64,000 nt of DNA, from NCBI RefSeq assembly GCF_934746965.1, contig NZ_CAKVFS010000006.1:1-64000 (forward strand). The letters run 5' to 3'. The notes beneath the pieces are model-generated. The model searched no databases and was not told the DNA's origin. It worked only from the letters and a program-made list of their open reading frames with translations. The stretch is from an uncultured Methanobrevibacter sp. GTDB lineage: Archaea > Methanobacteriota > Methanobacteria > Methanobacteriales > Methanobacteriaceae. Numbering within the stretch: the stretch's first letter is position 1; each line of letters opens with the position of its first letter. This document shows, one piece after another, positions 17,687 to 27,157 of the stretch. The position numbers and the translations under genes were made by a program.

Positions 17687-19072
17687 TTATAATTCATAAT
17701 TTTTAGGATCAAAGTCCTCTACCTTACGACCATATCTTTTTGATGATTGTTTGATGAATTTAGATGAATCGTCTCCTAATTTGTTATATATTTTCATAGC
17801 ACCATCAAGACTATCTTGTTCAAATCTGGTTAATTGTATTTTTTTATCTTCAACTGCTTCAGTTATGATTTTACCTGCTTCAAGAGCTCCAGCTATACTT
17901 CTTTGGTAAGGATCATCACTATATTCTACAATAGCTTCACCAATTCTATATGCATTATCATATGCGAGGATTAATGCCTGAGGGTCCCGATATTTATCTG
18001 CTAAAGTATATAAATCTCTTAATGTTTTTTCATTTTCAGTTTCAATAGCAGTATTCATTAAAGCAGCTTCAAATCCTGTTGCCTGCAACCAAACCTCTGG
18101 AGTAGTTCCTCCCATTTCCTCTCGGTGGTATACAGATTCATTACTCCAACAATCAGTTATTCCTGCAATTAAATTTCCCATTAAATCAGAATGAGCACAA
18201 ACAGCATTTTTTCCTTCTGTTGCAATTGGGACTCCACTAATAGCTTTTACAATAGGATTTTCATAACCACAATCTTTAAGAGGTCCTTTTGCACCACATT
18301 CCACAGCAACTAAACTATTTCCAGCACCGATAGCTCTGGCTATTGCTGCTAATGTATGTGAACAATCTTTATCTAATAATCCTCCAGCTAAAAACATTGC
18401 TGTATTTGATTGGGAACAGTTTGTGTCTCCTCCTGGGATTACATTATGTTTATTACAGATGTTTACTATTTCATTCCACATAAATTCCATATCAATACTA
18501 CCTAAGACACCAATTCCAAATAGTAATGCTCTTGGGTCTCCTCTTGAAATACCGTAGTCTGAAACAGATTTTCCACCAGTAGTTTCAATACAGATTATGG
18601 AAGCTCCATTTTCACAACATTCTTCGATACTTTCCATAATCTGTTGATATTGGAGTGAACTTCTGTAGTCTTGCTCTTTTGATTCATCTCTAATATCTGC
18701 AGGAGTAGCTTTAAGTGCAGTTTTAATTCCATATTCATCTTGAAATTTTTCAAGAATTTCAACTTGTGCTTGAGTACATGCTCCTGCCCAGTCTGGATGT
18801 GCTGTTTGTTGAGCAATATGTTCTTGTTCTAAAATAAAGGAGGGTAATCCAATATTCACTGCCCTTTGACAAGCACTTATTGCAATATTTCTACATTCTG
18901 ATACCATGCTTTCTTTTGAATTTTCAGTCCCTTCTTTTGGAGCAACTTTAATTATTGGATTAACATAACCTGCTCCTATTTTTAGTCCTTTTTTAGTTTT
19001 AACAGGATATTTTGAAAATCCAAATACCATTTCATCAGGATTTTCATACTCCATTTTAGTATACCTTTTCAT
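17687..19072 (-). CDS. mtaB: methanol:corrinoid methyltransferase
   Basis: A 461-residue zinc enzyme that transfers the methyl group of methanol to Co(I) of MtaC. The whole length matches MtaB (about 460): MKRYTKMEYENPDEMVFG start, CIETTGGKSVSDYG near residue 158, GGDTNCSQSNTAMFLAGG near 217, and VECGAKGPLKDCGYENPI near 259. The cysteines in NCSQS and ECGAKGP fit the catalytic zinc region. It is first in the operon and has the strongest ribosome site of the cluster (GAGGTGAT, five bases from ATG) and a clear TATA box, which fits high expression. With H2 it allows methanol reduction to methane. Confidence 0.93.
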   Translation of the reverse strand: MKRYTKMEYENPDEMVFGFSKYPVKTKKGLKIGAGYVNPIIKVAPKEGTENSKESMVSECRNIAISACQRAVNIGLPSFILEQEHIAQQTAHPDWAGACTQAQVEILEKFQDEYGIKTALKATPADIRDESKEQDYRSSLQYQQIMESIEECCENGASIICIETTGGKSVSDYGISRGDPRALLFGIGVLGSIDMEFMWNEIVNICNKHNVIPGGDTNCSQSNTAMFLAGGLLDKDCSHTLAAIARAIGAGNSLVAVECGAKGPLKDCGYENPIVKAISGVPIATEGKNAVCAHSDLMGNLIAGITDCWSNESVYHREEMGGTTPEVWLQATGFEAALMNTAIETENEKTLRDLYTLADKYRDPQALILAYDNAYRIGEAIVEYSDDPYQRSIAGALEAGKIITEAVEDKKIQLTRFEQDSLDGAMKIYNKLGDDSSKFIKQSSKRYGRKVEDFDPKNYEL

Positions 19073-19104
19073 AGTATCACCTCAAATGGTTAATAATAAT
19101 CATT

Positions 19105-19118
19105 AAAAGTATATAAAT
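19105..19118 (-). promoter_or_regulatory. promoter of the methanol operon
   Basis: Read on the minus strand, a TTTATATACTTTT TATA element lies 33-46 bases before the mtaB ATG. Transcription should begin close to 19085, leaving a short leader with GAGGTGAT just before ATG 19072. The rest of the interval up to 19365 is AT-rich and shows no gene, hairpin or operator that I can support. Confidence 0.55.
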
Positions 19119-19365
19119 TAATTGTCTTGATTTTTTATTTTTATTTTGTATATGGATTTAATTTTAAGAAATATATTAAATAATTACTTTAAATCGAATA
19201 TATTTTCTTTTTAATTAATTTTTACTAAAAATAGTTTATAAAATAATTTTATTTTAATTTTAAATGAAAAATAAGTGTTTTATCAATTTCTTGGTTTTGT
19301 TGATGGTTTTTAAAATAAAATTTTATTTAAATTTTATTAATTTAAATTTAATTAGGAGGTAAAAT

Positions 19366-19575
19366 TTACTCTTTACCTTCTAATTGGTTTAATCTTTTTT
19401 CAATAGCTTCATATAAAAAAGCTTTAGTTTTTTCAAGTTCTTCATAAGCTCCGATGAGTTTAGGTCCAAATTCTGTATGTTCTAATTTTATATCAAATTT
19501 TTCAATAGCATGAGCAAGCATTTGTTCCCCTACACCATTTGGTAAACCCATTTCAAATTCTTGTTTTTCTTCCAT
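19366..19575 (-). CDS. small conserved hypothetical protein after tyrS
   Basis: A 69-residue protein of unknown function, acidic and probably helical, with GLPNGVGEQMLAHAIEKFDI near the start and a coiled-coil-like C-terminal half (EELEKTKAFLYEAIEKRL). It begins three bases after the tyrS stop, so it is very likely the last gene of that operon. The composition matches its neighbours. Nothing identifies a function; the context suggests translation. Confidence 0.65.
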   Translation of the reverse strand: MEEKQEFEMGLPNGVGEQMLAHAIEKFDIKLEHTEFGPKLIGAYEELEKTKAFLYEAIEKRLNQLEGKE

Positions 19576-19578
19576 TAT

Positions 19579-20538
19579 TTATTCCTCCATGTATTCTCTT
19601 ACAGGAGCAAAATGTTCAATTAAGAAATCTTTAATCCCATTTTTTAAGTCCATTGGATGTAAATCTCCATTTGAGAAATCAGTGATTAATTGATCATGAG
19701 TAAGTTCAATGTCTCCTCCGAACTTTTCAGGTCTTTTAATAAGTAAAGTTTTCTGATTTGGGTATACAAATGTTTCTGCTATTTCAATCATTGGATTGCC
19801 TTCAACTTCACCTTGTGGGCAGTAGCTTTTCTTGATTTTTTGAGTAATTTCTTCTACTGAATCATCAACAGCTATGAAATTTCCTTTACTTGAAGACATT
19901 TTTGCATCGCCATCAAGACCATGTAATAATGGAGTATGAATACAAACTGGAACTTTTTCTCCAATTTTTTCTAAGTTTTCACGAGCAAGCATTTGAATTT
20001 TTCTTTGTTCCATTCCACCAAGAGCAATATCAACATCTAATGCAGCCATATCAACAGTTTGCATAATTGGATAAATTACACTAGCTACTTTTGGATTATC
20101 GTCATGACGACTTACTTGATCCATACTTCTCCTAGCTCTTTTTAAAGTAGTCATAGTTGCTAATTTGTAAACTTTAGATGTGTAATCTTCACTTAATTGG
20201 AAGCTTGAACCAAATACAAATTCAGTAGTTTCATCTAAACCTAAAGCTTTGAAGCATTTCATATTGTACTGTGCAGTTTCAGCAATTTCTTCAACAGTTC
20301 CTTTACCATTTAAAAAAGCATGGTAGTCTGCGAGAAGTATTTTAATTTTAAAACCTAATTTCTGTAATGTTTTAAGTTTTTGCACGGTTACTGCATGACC
20401 TAAATGGATTTTACCAGAAGGTTCATATCCAGTATAAGCTATAGGTTGTTCTTTTTTAAGAACTTCTTTTAATTCTTCAGTATCTATAACTTCCAATGTT
20501 CCTTCTTCAATTAATTGAATTTTTTCTTCAATGCTCAT
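19579..20538 (-). CDS. tyrS: tyrosyl-tRNA synthetase
   Basis: An archaeal/eukaryal-type TyrRS of about 319 residues, class I. It attaches tyrosine to tRNA-Tyr. YTGYEPSGKIHLGHAVT holds the HIGH-like motif as HLGH near residue 48, and KMSSSKGN near 217 is the KMSKS loop. It lacks the S4 domain of bacterial TyrRS, as expected for archaea. ATG 20538 (MSIEE) is preferred over GTG 20547 because GTGAT just upstream then acts as the ribosome site; that site contains the nmd3 stop, so the two are coupled. Confidence 0.93.
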   Translation of the reverse strand: MSIEEKIQLIEEGTLEVIDTEELKEVLKKEQPIAYTGYEPSGKIHLGHAVTVQKLKTLQKLGFKIKILLADYHAFLNGKGTVEEIAETAQYNMKCFKALGLDETTEFVFGSSFQLSEDYTSKVYKLATMTTLKRARRSMDQVSRHDDNPKVASVIYPIMQTVDMAALDVDIALGGMEQRKIQMLARENLEKIGEKVPVCIHTPLLHGLDGDAKMSSSKGNFIAVDDSVEEITQKIKKSYCPQGEVEGNPMIEIAETFVYPNQKTLLIKRPEKFGGDIELTHDQLITDFSNGDLHPMDLKNGIKDFLIEHFAPVREYMEE

Positions 20539-20543
20539 GTTAA

Positions 20544-21587
20544 TCACTTAAGTAAATACATATAATTGTTAATTTTAATAAGTTTAATTTCGTCACCAAT
20601 ATTTGAATCTTTAAATTCATCTTGCATATCTAAATCGACAGCAGAATAATCTGCAGGATCTAAAATTTGGATGTTAGTTGGTGATTTTGAAATGATTGTT
20701 GTTGTTTCAATTTCATCTGATTTTTTAAGAAGTGTTATGTCCTCACTTTCTTTTAAAGGTATTGTATGTCTTTTATGGTCTTTAATATTTATTCCAACAA
20801 CTCTATTTTTATCAATATCTTTTACTTGCAGTATTTTATCATCATATTTGATAAAATCATCTATTTCAAATTCAGGAATCCTAATTGAAATCCATATTCT
20901 ATAAAGACCTTTTCCAGTAGATTTATCTTCACTGATAAGTCTTGGAGATTCTTTAATAATTCCTCCAAATTCTTCTTTTAAGCTATCAGCTACTTTTCTT
21001 CCAGATTTTAAAGAGCCTATATAATAATCATATCCTTCTTTTAATTTAGCTATTTGAGGACAATAAGCTAATTTATCTGTTTTACTTTGTTTATTCAAAG
21101 TTCTTTTTACAACTTCATCAGCTTTAGCATATTCCTCAGATTTTATTTCTCTATTGTCAGCTCTAAATTGAACAACAGATTCATAATATCCTGCTTGAAG
21201 TTTACTGCATGTTGGACAAACTGTTTTCATTATTCTTACAGAAGTATCATGAGTTTCATCAAGTTGGGTTCCATAAACTTCTCCAAGAACTTCTACATAA
21301 CAGTTAGCTATTGTTCCTTTTACTTGATCAATTTCAAGGTTTATGATTTCATTTTCAACAAGATCATTGATTTCGATGTTTCGTTCTAAAGCACGATAAA
21401 TTATTTCATCTTCTGGTAAAAAAGAGTCTGTCCATTTTCCTTCTTCAATTCTACTATTACAATGGCTACAAATTTCTACTTTAATATTCTCTGGAATGTT
21501 CACCATTTGGAAATCTTTTAAAAAACAGTCAATACAAATATCTCCAACCATTTTTTTATCTGTACTTCCACATTCTACACAAAACAT
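20544..21587 (-). CDS. NMD3-family protein
   Basis: About 347 residues, the archaeal homologue of NMD3, the eukaryotic 60S export adaptor. In archaea it is thought to bind the large ribosomal subunit. The N-terminus has zinc-binding pairs CVECG and CIDCF, then CSHCN near residue 42 and CPTCSK near 127. The C-terminal part carries the two beta-barrel domains of the family (SH3- and OB-like). ATG 21587 (MFCVEC) is chosen because the longer starts add only hydrophobic residues and a GATGAT stretch lies just upstream. It sits between aIF2-beta and tyrS. Confidence 0.85.
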   Translation of the reverse strand: MFCVECGSTDKKMVGDICIDCFLKDFQMVNIPENIKVEICSHCNSRIEEGKWTDSFLPEDEIIYRALERNIEINDLVENEIINLEIDQVKGTIANCYVEVLGEVYGTQLDETHDTSVRIMKTVCPTCSKLQAGYYESVVQFRADNREIKSEEYAKADEVVKRTLNKQSKTDKLAYCPQIAKLKEGYDYYIGSLKSGRKVADSLKEEFGGIIKESPRLISEDKSTGKGLYRIWISIRIPEFEIDDFIKYDDKILQVKDIDKNRVVGINIKDHKRHTIPLKESEDITLLKKSDEIETTTIISKSPTNIQILDPADYSAVDLDMQDEFKDSNIGDEIKLIKINNYMYLLK

Positions 21588-21618
21588 AAAAATCATCAAA
21601 AAAATAAGTTAATAGGAT

Positions 21619-22026
21619 TTATAATGGTTTTAATGGAGCTTTAGCACCACATGCTGCACATTTTAATATGAAAATCCTATCTTCTCTAATAATTTTGGTA
21701 TCTGGCCTATTACATTCGTGGCAAATAACATATTTTTCCACATAATCTTCTAATCTTTCGTTAATTAAGTAATGTGTAAATTTACCTTGTAAAATAGCTC
21801 TTGAACCTTCTAAGTTACCTGCAGTACCTAATTCTCTTAATAAAAATTTTAATACATGTTGTGGGTCTCTGTTTAAGTCTTCAGCAACATCTTTAAAGTT
21901 TTTTATAAAAGTTCTGTTACCTTGTATATCTGAATAAGCTTTAGGAATTTTAAATCTTTTGTGTTCAAATACTTCAGGAGGTAATTGGTCTATTGCTCTA
22001 TTTAATAATTTCTCATATTCTTCCAT
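21619..22026 (-). CDS. translation initiation factor aIF2, beta subunit
   Basis: A 135-residue beta subunit of the aIF2 complex, which brings initiator Met-tRNA to the ribosome. The central alpha-beta domain (FKIPKAYSDIQGNRTFIKNF from residue 25, then LNRDPQHVLKFLLRELGTAG) and the C-terminal zinc ribbon (CHECNRPDT near 101 and CAACGAKAP near 122) are complete. The length is normal for archaea (about 135-140). It stands first in the run with nmd3 and tyrS, 97 bases after mcm, and may share that transcript. Confidence 0.95.
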   Translation of the reverse strand: MEEYEKLLNRAIDQLPPEVFEHKRFKIPKAYSDIQGNRTFIKNFKDVAEDLNRDPQHVLKFLLRELGTAGNLEGSRAILQGKFTHYLINERLEDYVEKYVICHECNRPDTKIIREDRIFILKCAACGAKAPLKPL

Positions 22027-22123
22027 ATTATCACTCCGTAAAATTAGTATAAATATAATATATTAATTTTGATTTTAATCATTTATTAAGTTATCTTATT
22101 TGATAAAAAAATAAAGAAGTAGG

Positions 22124-24124
22124 TTATGCTTTTTTAAGATAACCATTTGTTGGTTCGTAGATTACTCCTTTGTGTTTTAAGTTTCTAATCATTTCCTCTA
22201 CTTTTTCTTCACTAATATCATATTTGTCACTCATATTAGATATTAAAACATTTATTGGAGCTTGTCCAGCATATTCTTCTTCAAGTAATTCAATTTCAGA
22301 AGTGATTCTTTGTAATTTGTCCCTATCTGATTTTGGTGTTCTTCCTTCTACTTTGTCAATATCTATTTCTCCAGTTTCAGGATCTACACCGACTTCTTTA
22401 AGACAAGCTAATTGTAATCTTACAGCTTTTTGAGCATCTTCTTTATCTACAGTATCTTTAAGTCTTATTTTTGCACTAGCTTCAGCTAAACGGATAATTG
22501 CTTCTAATTGCCTTGCAGTAATTGGAACTGGTGATTCTTCATCTCCAGAACTGTTTCTTGTACTTACATAAAACTCTTTTAAAACCATATTTGCTTCATC
22601 AGTAAGTTTTGGATTTACATTTTTACGAGCATATGCAATATATTTTCTAAGTAATTCAGGTTCGATTTCATAATTCACAGTATTTTCTTGGTGTATTTGA
22701 AGAATATGCTGTGCGAGTTCTGAATCTCCTTTTATACTTGGTTTATCTTCCACAACAAATATTAAATCGAAACGAGATAAGATTGGGGAAGGTAAATCAA
22801 TTTGTTCTGCAAGTATTTTGAATCTGTCAAATCTTCCAAATTTGGGGTTTGCAGCTGCAAGAACTGAACATCTTGAATTTAATGTAGCCATGATTCCGGC
22901 TTTAGCAATACTTACAGTTTGTTGTTCTAATGCTTCGTGAAGTGCTGAACGATCTTCTGATCTCATTTTATCCAATTCGTCAACACAAACATTTCCTTGA
23001 TCTCCAAGTACTAATGCACCTGCTTCAAGGGACCATCCACCTAATTCATCTCTAACTGCTGCTGCAGTTAACCCTGCTCCAGTAGTACCTTTACCACTTG
23101 TATAAATACTTCTTGGAGCTAATTTTGAAACATATTTAAGCATTTGGGATTTACCGATACCAGGATCCCCTACGATTAAAATATGGATATCTCCTCTTAA
23201 TCTAGTTTCATCTTCAAGCTCTTTTGCAGCACCTCCAAATAATTGTAGAGCAATAGCTTCTTTCACATCTCTATATCCTCTAATTGAAGGAGCTGTTGAT
23301 TTGATGATTTTCTCATAAATATTTGGGTCTTTAGAAAGTTCTATGATTTTGGCTTCATCTTCTTCAGTAAGTTGCAATTCTTCAAATTCTTGTTCTAATG
23401 GTTCAATATGATTCACATAAATATAATTTTTAAATTTACCACTGCGTTCTTCTCTAAATGTTTTTAAAGTTCCAGTAATCCTTACTTTATCTCCAGGATT
23501 TAATTGATCTACTAAATCATCTTCTAAAACCATTAACATTTGTTTAGGTTCAGTTCCTCCAGATAAATTTTCTAAAGGTTCTTGCATTCTTGCAGTTTGG
23601 GTGTCTACATATTTTGATTCTTCTTGCAATAATCTAAATGATCTTCCGCCACATTCACTACATAAAGAAGGTTCTATAATTCTGCTATCGGAACGTTGCT
23701 CGACTTCATGTAATCTCATACAACCTCTACACTCAAAGACACCAGTTTCAATTCTAGGTCTTATTTCATCTGTTTTTCTTACAATCCCATCTGCAGCGAC
23801 AAATGTTCCAATATATTTACTTAAAAGTGTTTTTAATGGGATTACATTAGAAAGGTTTTCAAAACGTATGTTAAGATCAGCATCTTTTACTAATGGGTCA
23901 ATATTTTTTATTGCACTTTTTGATGCTTCAATAACTTCTTCAGGTTTTTCAATTAATAAATCTGCTAAATCTGGATCAAACATTTCTAAATCATTGTAAT
24001 CTACAGTAAGTGATCGTTCATCAGGGTATTTTTCAAGGATTTCAAACACATCATCTTTATATGATGTGGAGAAAAATTCCTCAAATTTTGCAACAGATGT
24101 TCGTGATTTTGTACTAGCATTCAT
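22124..24124 (-). CDS. mcm: replicative DNA helicase MCM
   Basis: A 666-residue MCM, the hexameric replicative helicase. It has the N-terminal domain with a zinc site (CRGCM near residue 132 and CSECGG near 155), Walker A GDPGIGKSQ near 320, Walker B VCVDELDKM near 380, and the arginine finger in LSRFDLIF near 450. A winged-helix tail closes the protein (ISEEKVEEMIRNLKHKGVIY). It appears to be a single intact copy, of normal length. The second Met, ATG 24124, is preferred; there is no ribosome site, and a TATATAAT element lies about 65 bases upstream. Confidence 0.95.
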   Translation of the reverse strand: MNASTKSRTSVAKFEEFFSTSYKDDVFEILEKYPDERSLTVDYNDLEMFDPDLADLLIEKPEEVIEASKSAIKNIDPLVKDADLNIRFENLSNVIPLKTLLSKYIGTFVAADGIVRKTDEIRPRIETGVFECRGCMRLHEVEQRSDSRIIEPSLCSECGGRSFRLLQEESKYVDTQTARMQEPLENLSGGTEPKQMLMVLEDDLVDQLNPGDKVRITGTLKTFREERSGKFKNYIYVNHIEPLEQEFEELQLTEEDEAKIIELSKDPNIYEKIIKSTAPSIRGYRDVKEAIALQLFGGAAKELEDETRLRGDIHILIVGDPGIGKSQMLKYVSKLAPRSIYTSGKGTTGAGLTAAAVRDELGGWSLEAGALVLGDQGNVCVDELDKMRSEDRSALHEALEQQTVSIAKAGIMATLNSRCSVLAAANPKFGRFDRFKILAEQIDLPSPILSRFDLIFVVEDKPSIKGDSELAQHILQIHQENTVNYEIEPELLRKYIAYARKNVNPKLTDEANMVLKEFYVSTRNSSGDEESPVPITARQLEAIIRLAEASAKIRLKDTVDKEDAQKAVRLQLACLKEVGVDPETGEIDIDKVEGRTPKSDRDKLQRITSEIELLEEEYAGQAPINVLISNMSDKYDISEEKVEEMIRNLKHKGVIYEPTNGYLKKA

Positions 24125-24272
24125 CAAAATATTATTAATGTTTCATACCTTAAAAAAATATTGTATTGTCCATTTGATAAGTAAAATATTATATACTAAT
24201 AACAATTAAACTATTATTAAACTGTTTAAATTAAATATTTGCATGTTTTTTATTTAATAAAATAGGGATAGT

Positions 24273-24695
24273 ATGAGAAAATCCAGATTAAGTTTGTTTA
24301 AATCTACTTCTATGCTAATTTCTGTTGTTGGAATTATAATGATTATTTCCACAATTGTTGTAGTTGCATATGTTGGATTTAGCATGGTTTCATCAGGAAT
24401 TACTAATGAAATTTCTTCAGGTAATCAGTATGATGAACTTGCTCAATTAAAATCTTCATATAGTGATTTGGAATCGCAATTTAACAGTGTAAAATCATTA
24501 TATTATGATAATGGTGATGCATCACAAATTCAAAAATATAATGATGCAAAATTAGAATTGACAAGAGCAGATTCAGCTATTCAAAACGTTCAAAGTGCTC
24601 TTGATTCTGGTAAATCATCAAATGAAGTAGATAGTAGAATAGATTTCGCTAAAGAAAAATTACAAAATGCTACTGTAGCATATAATAATCTTTAA
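24273..24695 (+). CDS. membrane-anchored coiled-coil protein, unknown
   Basis: A 140-residue protein with one membrane segment near the N-terminus (residues about 14-40, MLISVVGIIMIISTIVVVAY) and an extracytoplasmic or cytoplasmic helical tail rich in Ser, Asp and Gln. The tail has heptad-like stretches such as YDELAQLKSSYSDLESQF and IDFAKEKLQNATVAYNNL. The pattern is that of a tethered coiled coil; no family is recognised. It is divergent to mcm with a 148-base shared upstream region, and its stop shares TTAA with rlmE. Confidence 0.7.
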   Translation: MRKSRLSLFKSTSMLISVVGIIMIISTIVVVAYVGFSMVSSGITNEISSGNQYDELAQLKSSYSDLESQFNSVKSLYYDNGDASQIQKYNDAKLELTRADSAIQNVQSALDSGKSSNEVDSRIDFAKEKLQNATVAYNNL

Positions 24696-25324
24696 TCTTT
24701 ATTTTTTTTATTTTTTCTAGGTTTAAACCCTAATCCTACAACATACATTTCAGAACTTTTTTTACGGGAAGATGGTGGTTTTGTTGTTTTAACTTGCCTG
24801 TATTTCTTTTTAAGTCGAGTTAACATATCTTTATATTCTGGACCTTGAAATACTTTCATAACTAGATTTCCTTTAGGTTCTAAAATATTATCTGCTATTC
24901 CAATAACTGTATTTGTTAAATCAATTGATCTTAATTGATCAATATTTTTAATTCCACAAAGTGATGGTGATGCATCAGAAATTACTATTTTAGCTTTACC
25001 ACCAATTAAATTCATAACTTTTTCTTGGATTTCGGTTGTTGTAAAATCTCCTCTAATTCCATAGAAATTTTCTTCAGGAAATGGTTTTATTCTGTTTAAA
25101 TCCACTCCAATTACAAGACCTTCTTCTCCAACTTTTTCTAAAGCAACTTGTGACCAGCCACCAGGAGCAGCTCCAAGGTCAACAACAGTATCTCCTTCTT
25201 TGATAAGTTTAAATTTTTTATCTAATTGTTTGATTTTGTAAGATGCTCGTGAACGATATTCTTCTTTTTTAGCTTTTTTATAATATGGATCATGTTTTTT
25301 TTCCATTTGCCAACGACTACCCAT
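24692..25324 (-). CDS. rlmE: 23S rRNA 2'-O-methyltransferase RlmE/FtsJ family
   Basis: A 210-residue SAM-dependent methyltransferase of the RrmJ/FtsJ family, which 2'-O-methylates a uridine in the ribosomal A site. The catalytic K-D-K-E set is visible as SRASYKIKQLDKKF (Lys near residue 31), VISDASPS (near 109), NLVMKVFQGPEY (near 155), and SSEMYVVG (near 196). The SAM loop is DLGAAPGGWSQVAL (near 49). A Lys/Arg-rich tail ends it. It starts three bases after the upstream phosphoesterase gene, so they share an operon. Confidence 0.92.
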   Translation of the reverse strand: MGSRWQMEKKHDPYYKKAKKEEYRSRASYKIKQLDKKFKLIKEGDTVVDLGAAPGGWSQVALEKVGEEGLVIGVDLNRIKPFPEENFYGIRGDFTTTEIQEKVMNLIGGKAKIVISDASPSLCGIKNIDQLRSIDLTNTVIGIADNILEPKGNLVMKVFQGPEYKDMLTRLKKKYRQVKTTKPPSSRKKSSEMYVVGLGFKPRKNKKNKD

Positions 25325-25327
25325 TTT

Positions 25328-25858
25328 TCATTCTCCTTTAAATTTATTTAAATCTAGTGCACTACATATAGGATTTCCAATTTTAACAACTTCTACATCA
25401 ACATCCTTATTATTAATTTCAAGTAACATCACAGTTCTGTCTGCAAGTCTTGGAACAACTGGGCTTCCAGGATTTAATAATAGAACATCTTCGATTTGTT
25501 CGATTTGTGGTTGATGAGAATGACCTGTAATTAAAATGTCAACATCTAATTGTTTTGCTAGATAAAGTAATTGTTGAGTGTCTGCTCTAGGATATACTTC
25601 TCCATGTGCAATTCCAATTTTCAATCCTTCAATTTCGATAACTTTTGCATTAGGTAATTTTATTCCAGCAACTCTATCCATATTTCCTTGAATGGCTATA
25701 GTTGGAGCTATTTTTTCTAATTCATCAATAACTTCTAGTGATGTTAAATCTCCAGCATGCAATATTAAATCAACATCCTTAAAAGTATCTATTACCTTTT
25801 TTGGAATTTGTTTAGCTCTATCTGGAATATGTGTGTCTGATATTAATCCTATTAGCAT
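25328..25858 (-). CDS. YfcE/MJ0936-type metallophosphoesterase
   Basis: About 176 residues with all calcineurin-like phosphoesterase motifs: GLISDTHIPDR at the start, LHAGDLTS near 37, IQGNMDR near 57, IAHGEVY near 85, and ITGHSHQPQ near 109. These bind two metal ions, and MJ0936-like enzymes hydrolyse phosphodiesters in test assays. The natural substrate is not known. ATG 25858 is preferred over ATG 25867 because GGGATG then lies at a normal distance. It is the first gene of the pair with rlmE. Confidence 0.85.
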   Translation of the reverse strand: MLIGLISDTHIPDRAKQIPKKVIDTFKDVDLILHAGDLTSLEVIDELEKIAPTIAIQGNMDRVAGIKLPNAKVIEIEGLKIGIAHGEVYPRADTQQLLYLAKQLDVDILITGHSHQPQIEQIEDVLLLNPGSPVVPRLADRTVMLLEINNKDVDVEVVKIGNPICSALDLNKFKGE

Positions 25859-26063
25859 AAAGTTCATCCCATAATTTAAAAATTATTATTTTATTATTTT
25901 ATTGCTTATCCTTTTTAATCTTTGTTTTTAACTTTTAATTGATTTTTTGTTAATTATTTGTTTTAATATAATTTATTTTGTTCATTTTTTTTTAAAAAAA
26001 CAAAAAGAGTTATAATCTACTAATTACATATTATTATACATCACTTTTGAGGAGATATGAAAA

Positions 26064-27155
26064 ATGGGCGAAGTTAAGTCTGAATATATTTTTAAAATAT
26101 TGGATAAATATGATAAAAATAATATAACAATAGCTACTCTTGGAAGCCATACTTCATTGCATATTTTACAAGGTGCAAAAGAAGAAGGTTTTAGAACAGC
26201 TATTGTTTGTGAAAAAGGAAGAGAAGTACCATATAAACGTTTTGGGGTTGCAGATGAATATATTATCGTTGATAAATTTAAGGATATTGTAAATGATGAT
26301 GTTCAACAAAAACTTAGAGATATGAATGCAATAGTTGTTCCTCATGGTTCCTTTGTTGCTTATGCAGGTCTTGAAAATGTTGAAGATAAATTTAATGTGC
26401 CTATGTTTGGAAATAGGGATATTTTAAGATGGGAAGCAGAAAGAGATAAGGAAAGAACCCTTCTTGTTGAAGGTGGAGTAAGAATACCTTATAAATATGA
26501 TGATCCTTCAGAAATTGACCGTCCAGTAATGGTTAAATTTCCAGGTGCGAGAGGTGGGAGAGGCTATTTTGTAGCATCATCCCCTGAGGAATTCAATAAA
26601 AAAATAGATGCCATGAAAGCACGTGGATGGTTGGAAGATGAAGATGTAGCTAATGCACACATTGAAGAATATGTTTCAGGTTGTAATTATTGTATACATT
26701 ATTTTTACTCTGCTTTAGAAGATAAAGTTGAATTATTAGGGATGGATACTAGATATGAATCAAGTATTGATGGTTTTGTAAGAATGCCTGCAAAAGATCA
26801 ATTAGACATTGATTTAAGTCCGTCTTATGTTGTTACTGGTAATCATCCTGCAGTTATTAGGGAGTCTTTACTTCCTCAAGTATTCGAAATGGCTGATAAA
26901 TTAGTGGATAGTGCTAAAAAACTTGTTGCTCCTGGATTAAATGGTCCATTTTGTATGCAAACATTAGTGAACGATAATTTAGAAGTAATCTGTTTTGAAA
27001 TAAGTGCTAGAGTTGATGGTGGAACTAATGCTTTCATGGGAGGTTCACCTTACAGTTATTTGACTTATGGAGAACCTATGAGTATGGGTAGAAGAATTGC
27101 ACTTGAAATTAAACATGCAATTGAAAAAGAAGAATTGGAAAAAGTAATAACTTAA
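26064..27155 (+). CDS. purP: FAICAR synthetase, formate-dependent (PurP)
   Basis: A 363-residue ATP-grasp enzyme that makes FAICAR from AICAR, formate and ATP, the archaeal replacement for the PurH transformylase step of purine synthesis. Matching parts are LGSHTSLHILQGAKEEGF (residues 23-40), KFPGARGGRGYFVA (near 156), and the C-terminal CFEISARVDGGTNAFMGGSP. The length is the family norm (about 360). GAGGAGAT precedes ATG 26064. It stands as a single gene and meets the next minus-strand gene three bases after its stop. Confidence 0.93.
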   Translation: MGEVKSEYIFKILDKYDKNNITIATLGSHTSLHILQGAKEEGFRTAIVCEKGREVPYKRFGVADEYIIVDKFKDIVNDDVQQKLRDMNAIVVPHGSFVAYAGLENVEDKFNVPMFGNRDILRWEAERDKERTLLVEGGVRIPYKYDDPSEIDRPVMVKFPGARGGRGYFVASSPEEFNKKIDAMKARGWLEDEDVANAHIEEYVSGCNYCIHYFYSALEDKVELLGMDTRYESSIDGFVRMPAKDQLDIDLSPSYVVTGNHPAVIRESLLPQVFEMADKLVDSAKKLVAPGLNGPFCMQTLVNDNLEVICFEISARVDGGTNAFMGGSPYSYLTYGEPMSMGRRIALEIKHAIEKEELEKVIT

Positions 27156-27157
27156 AG

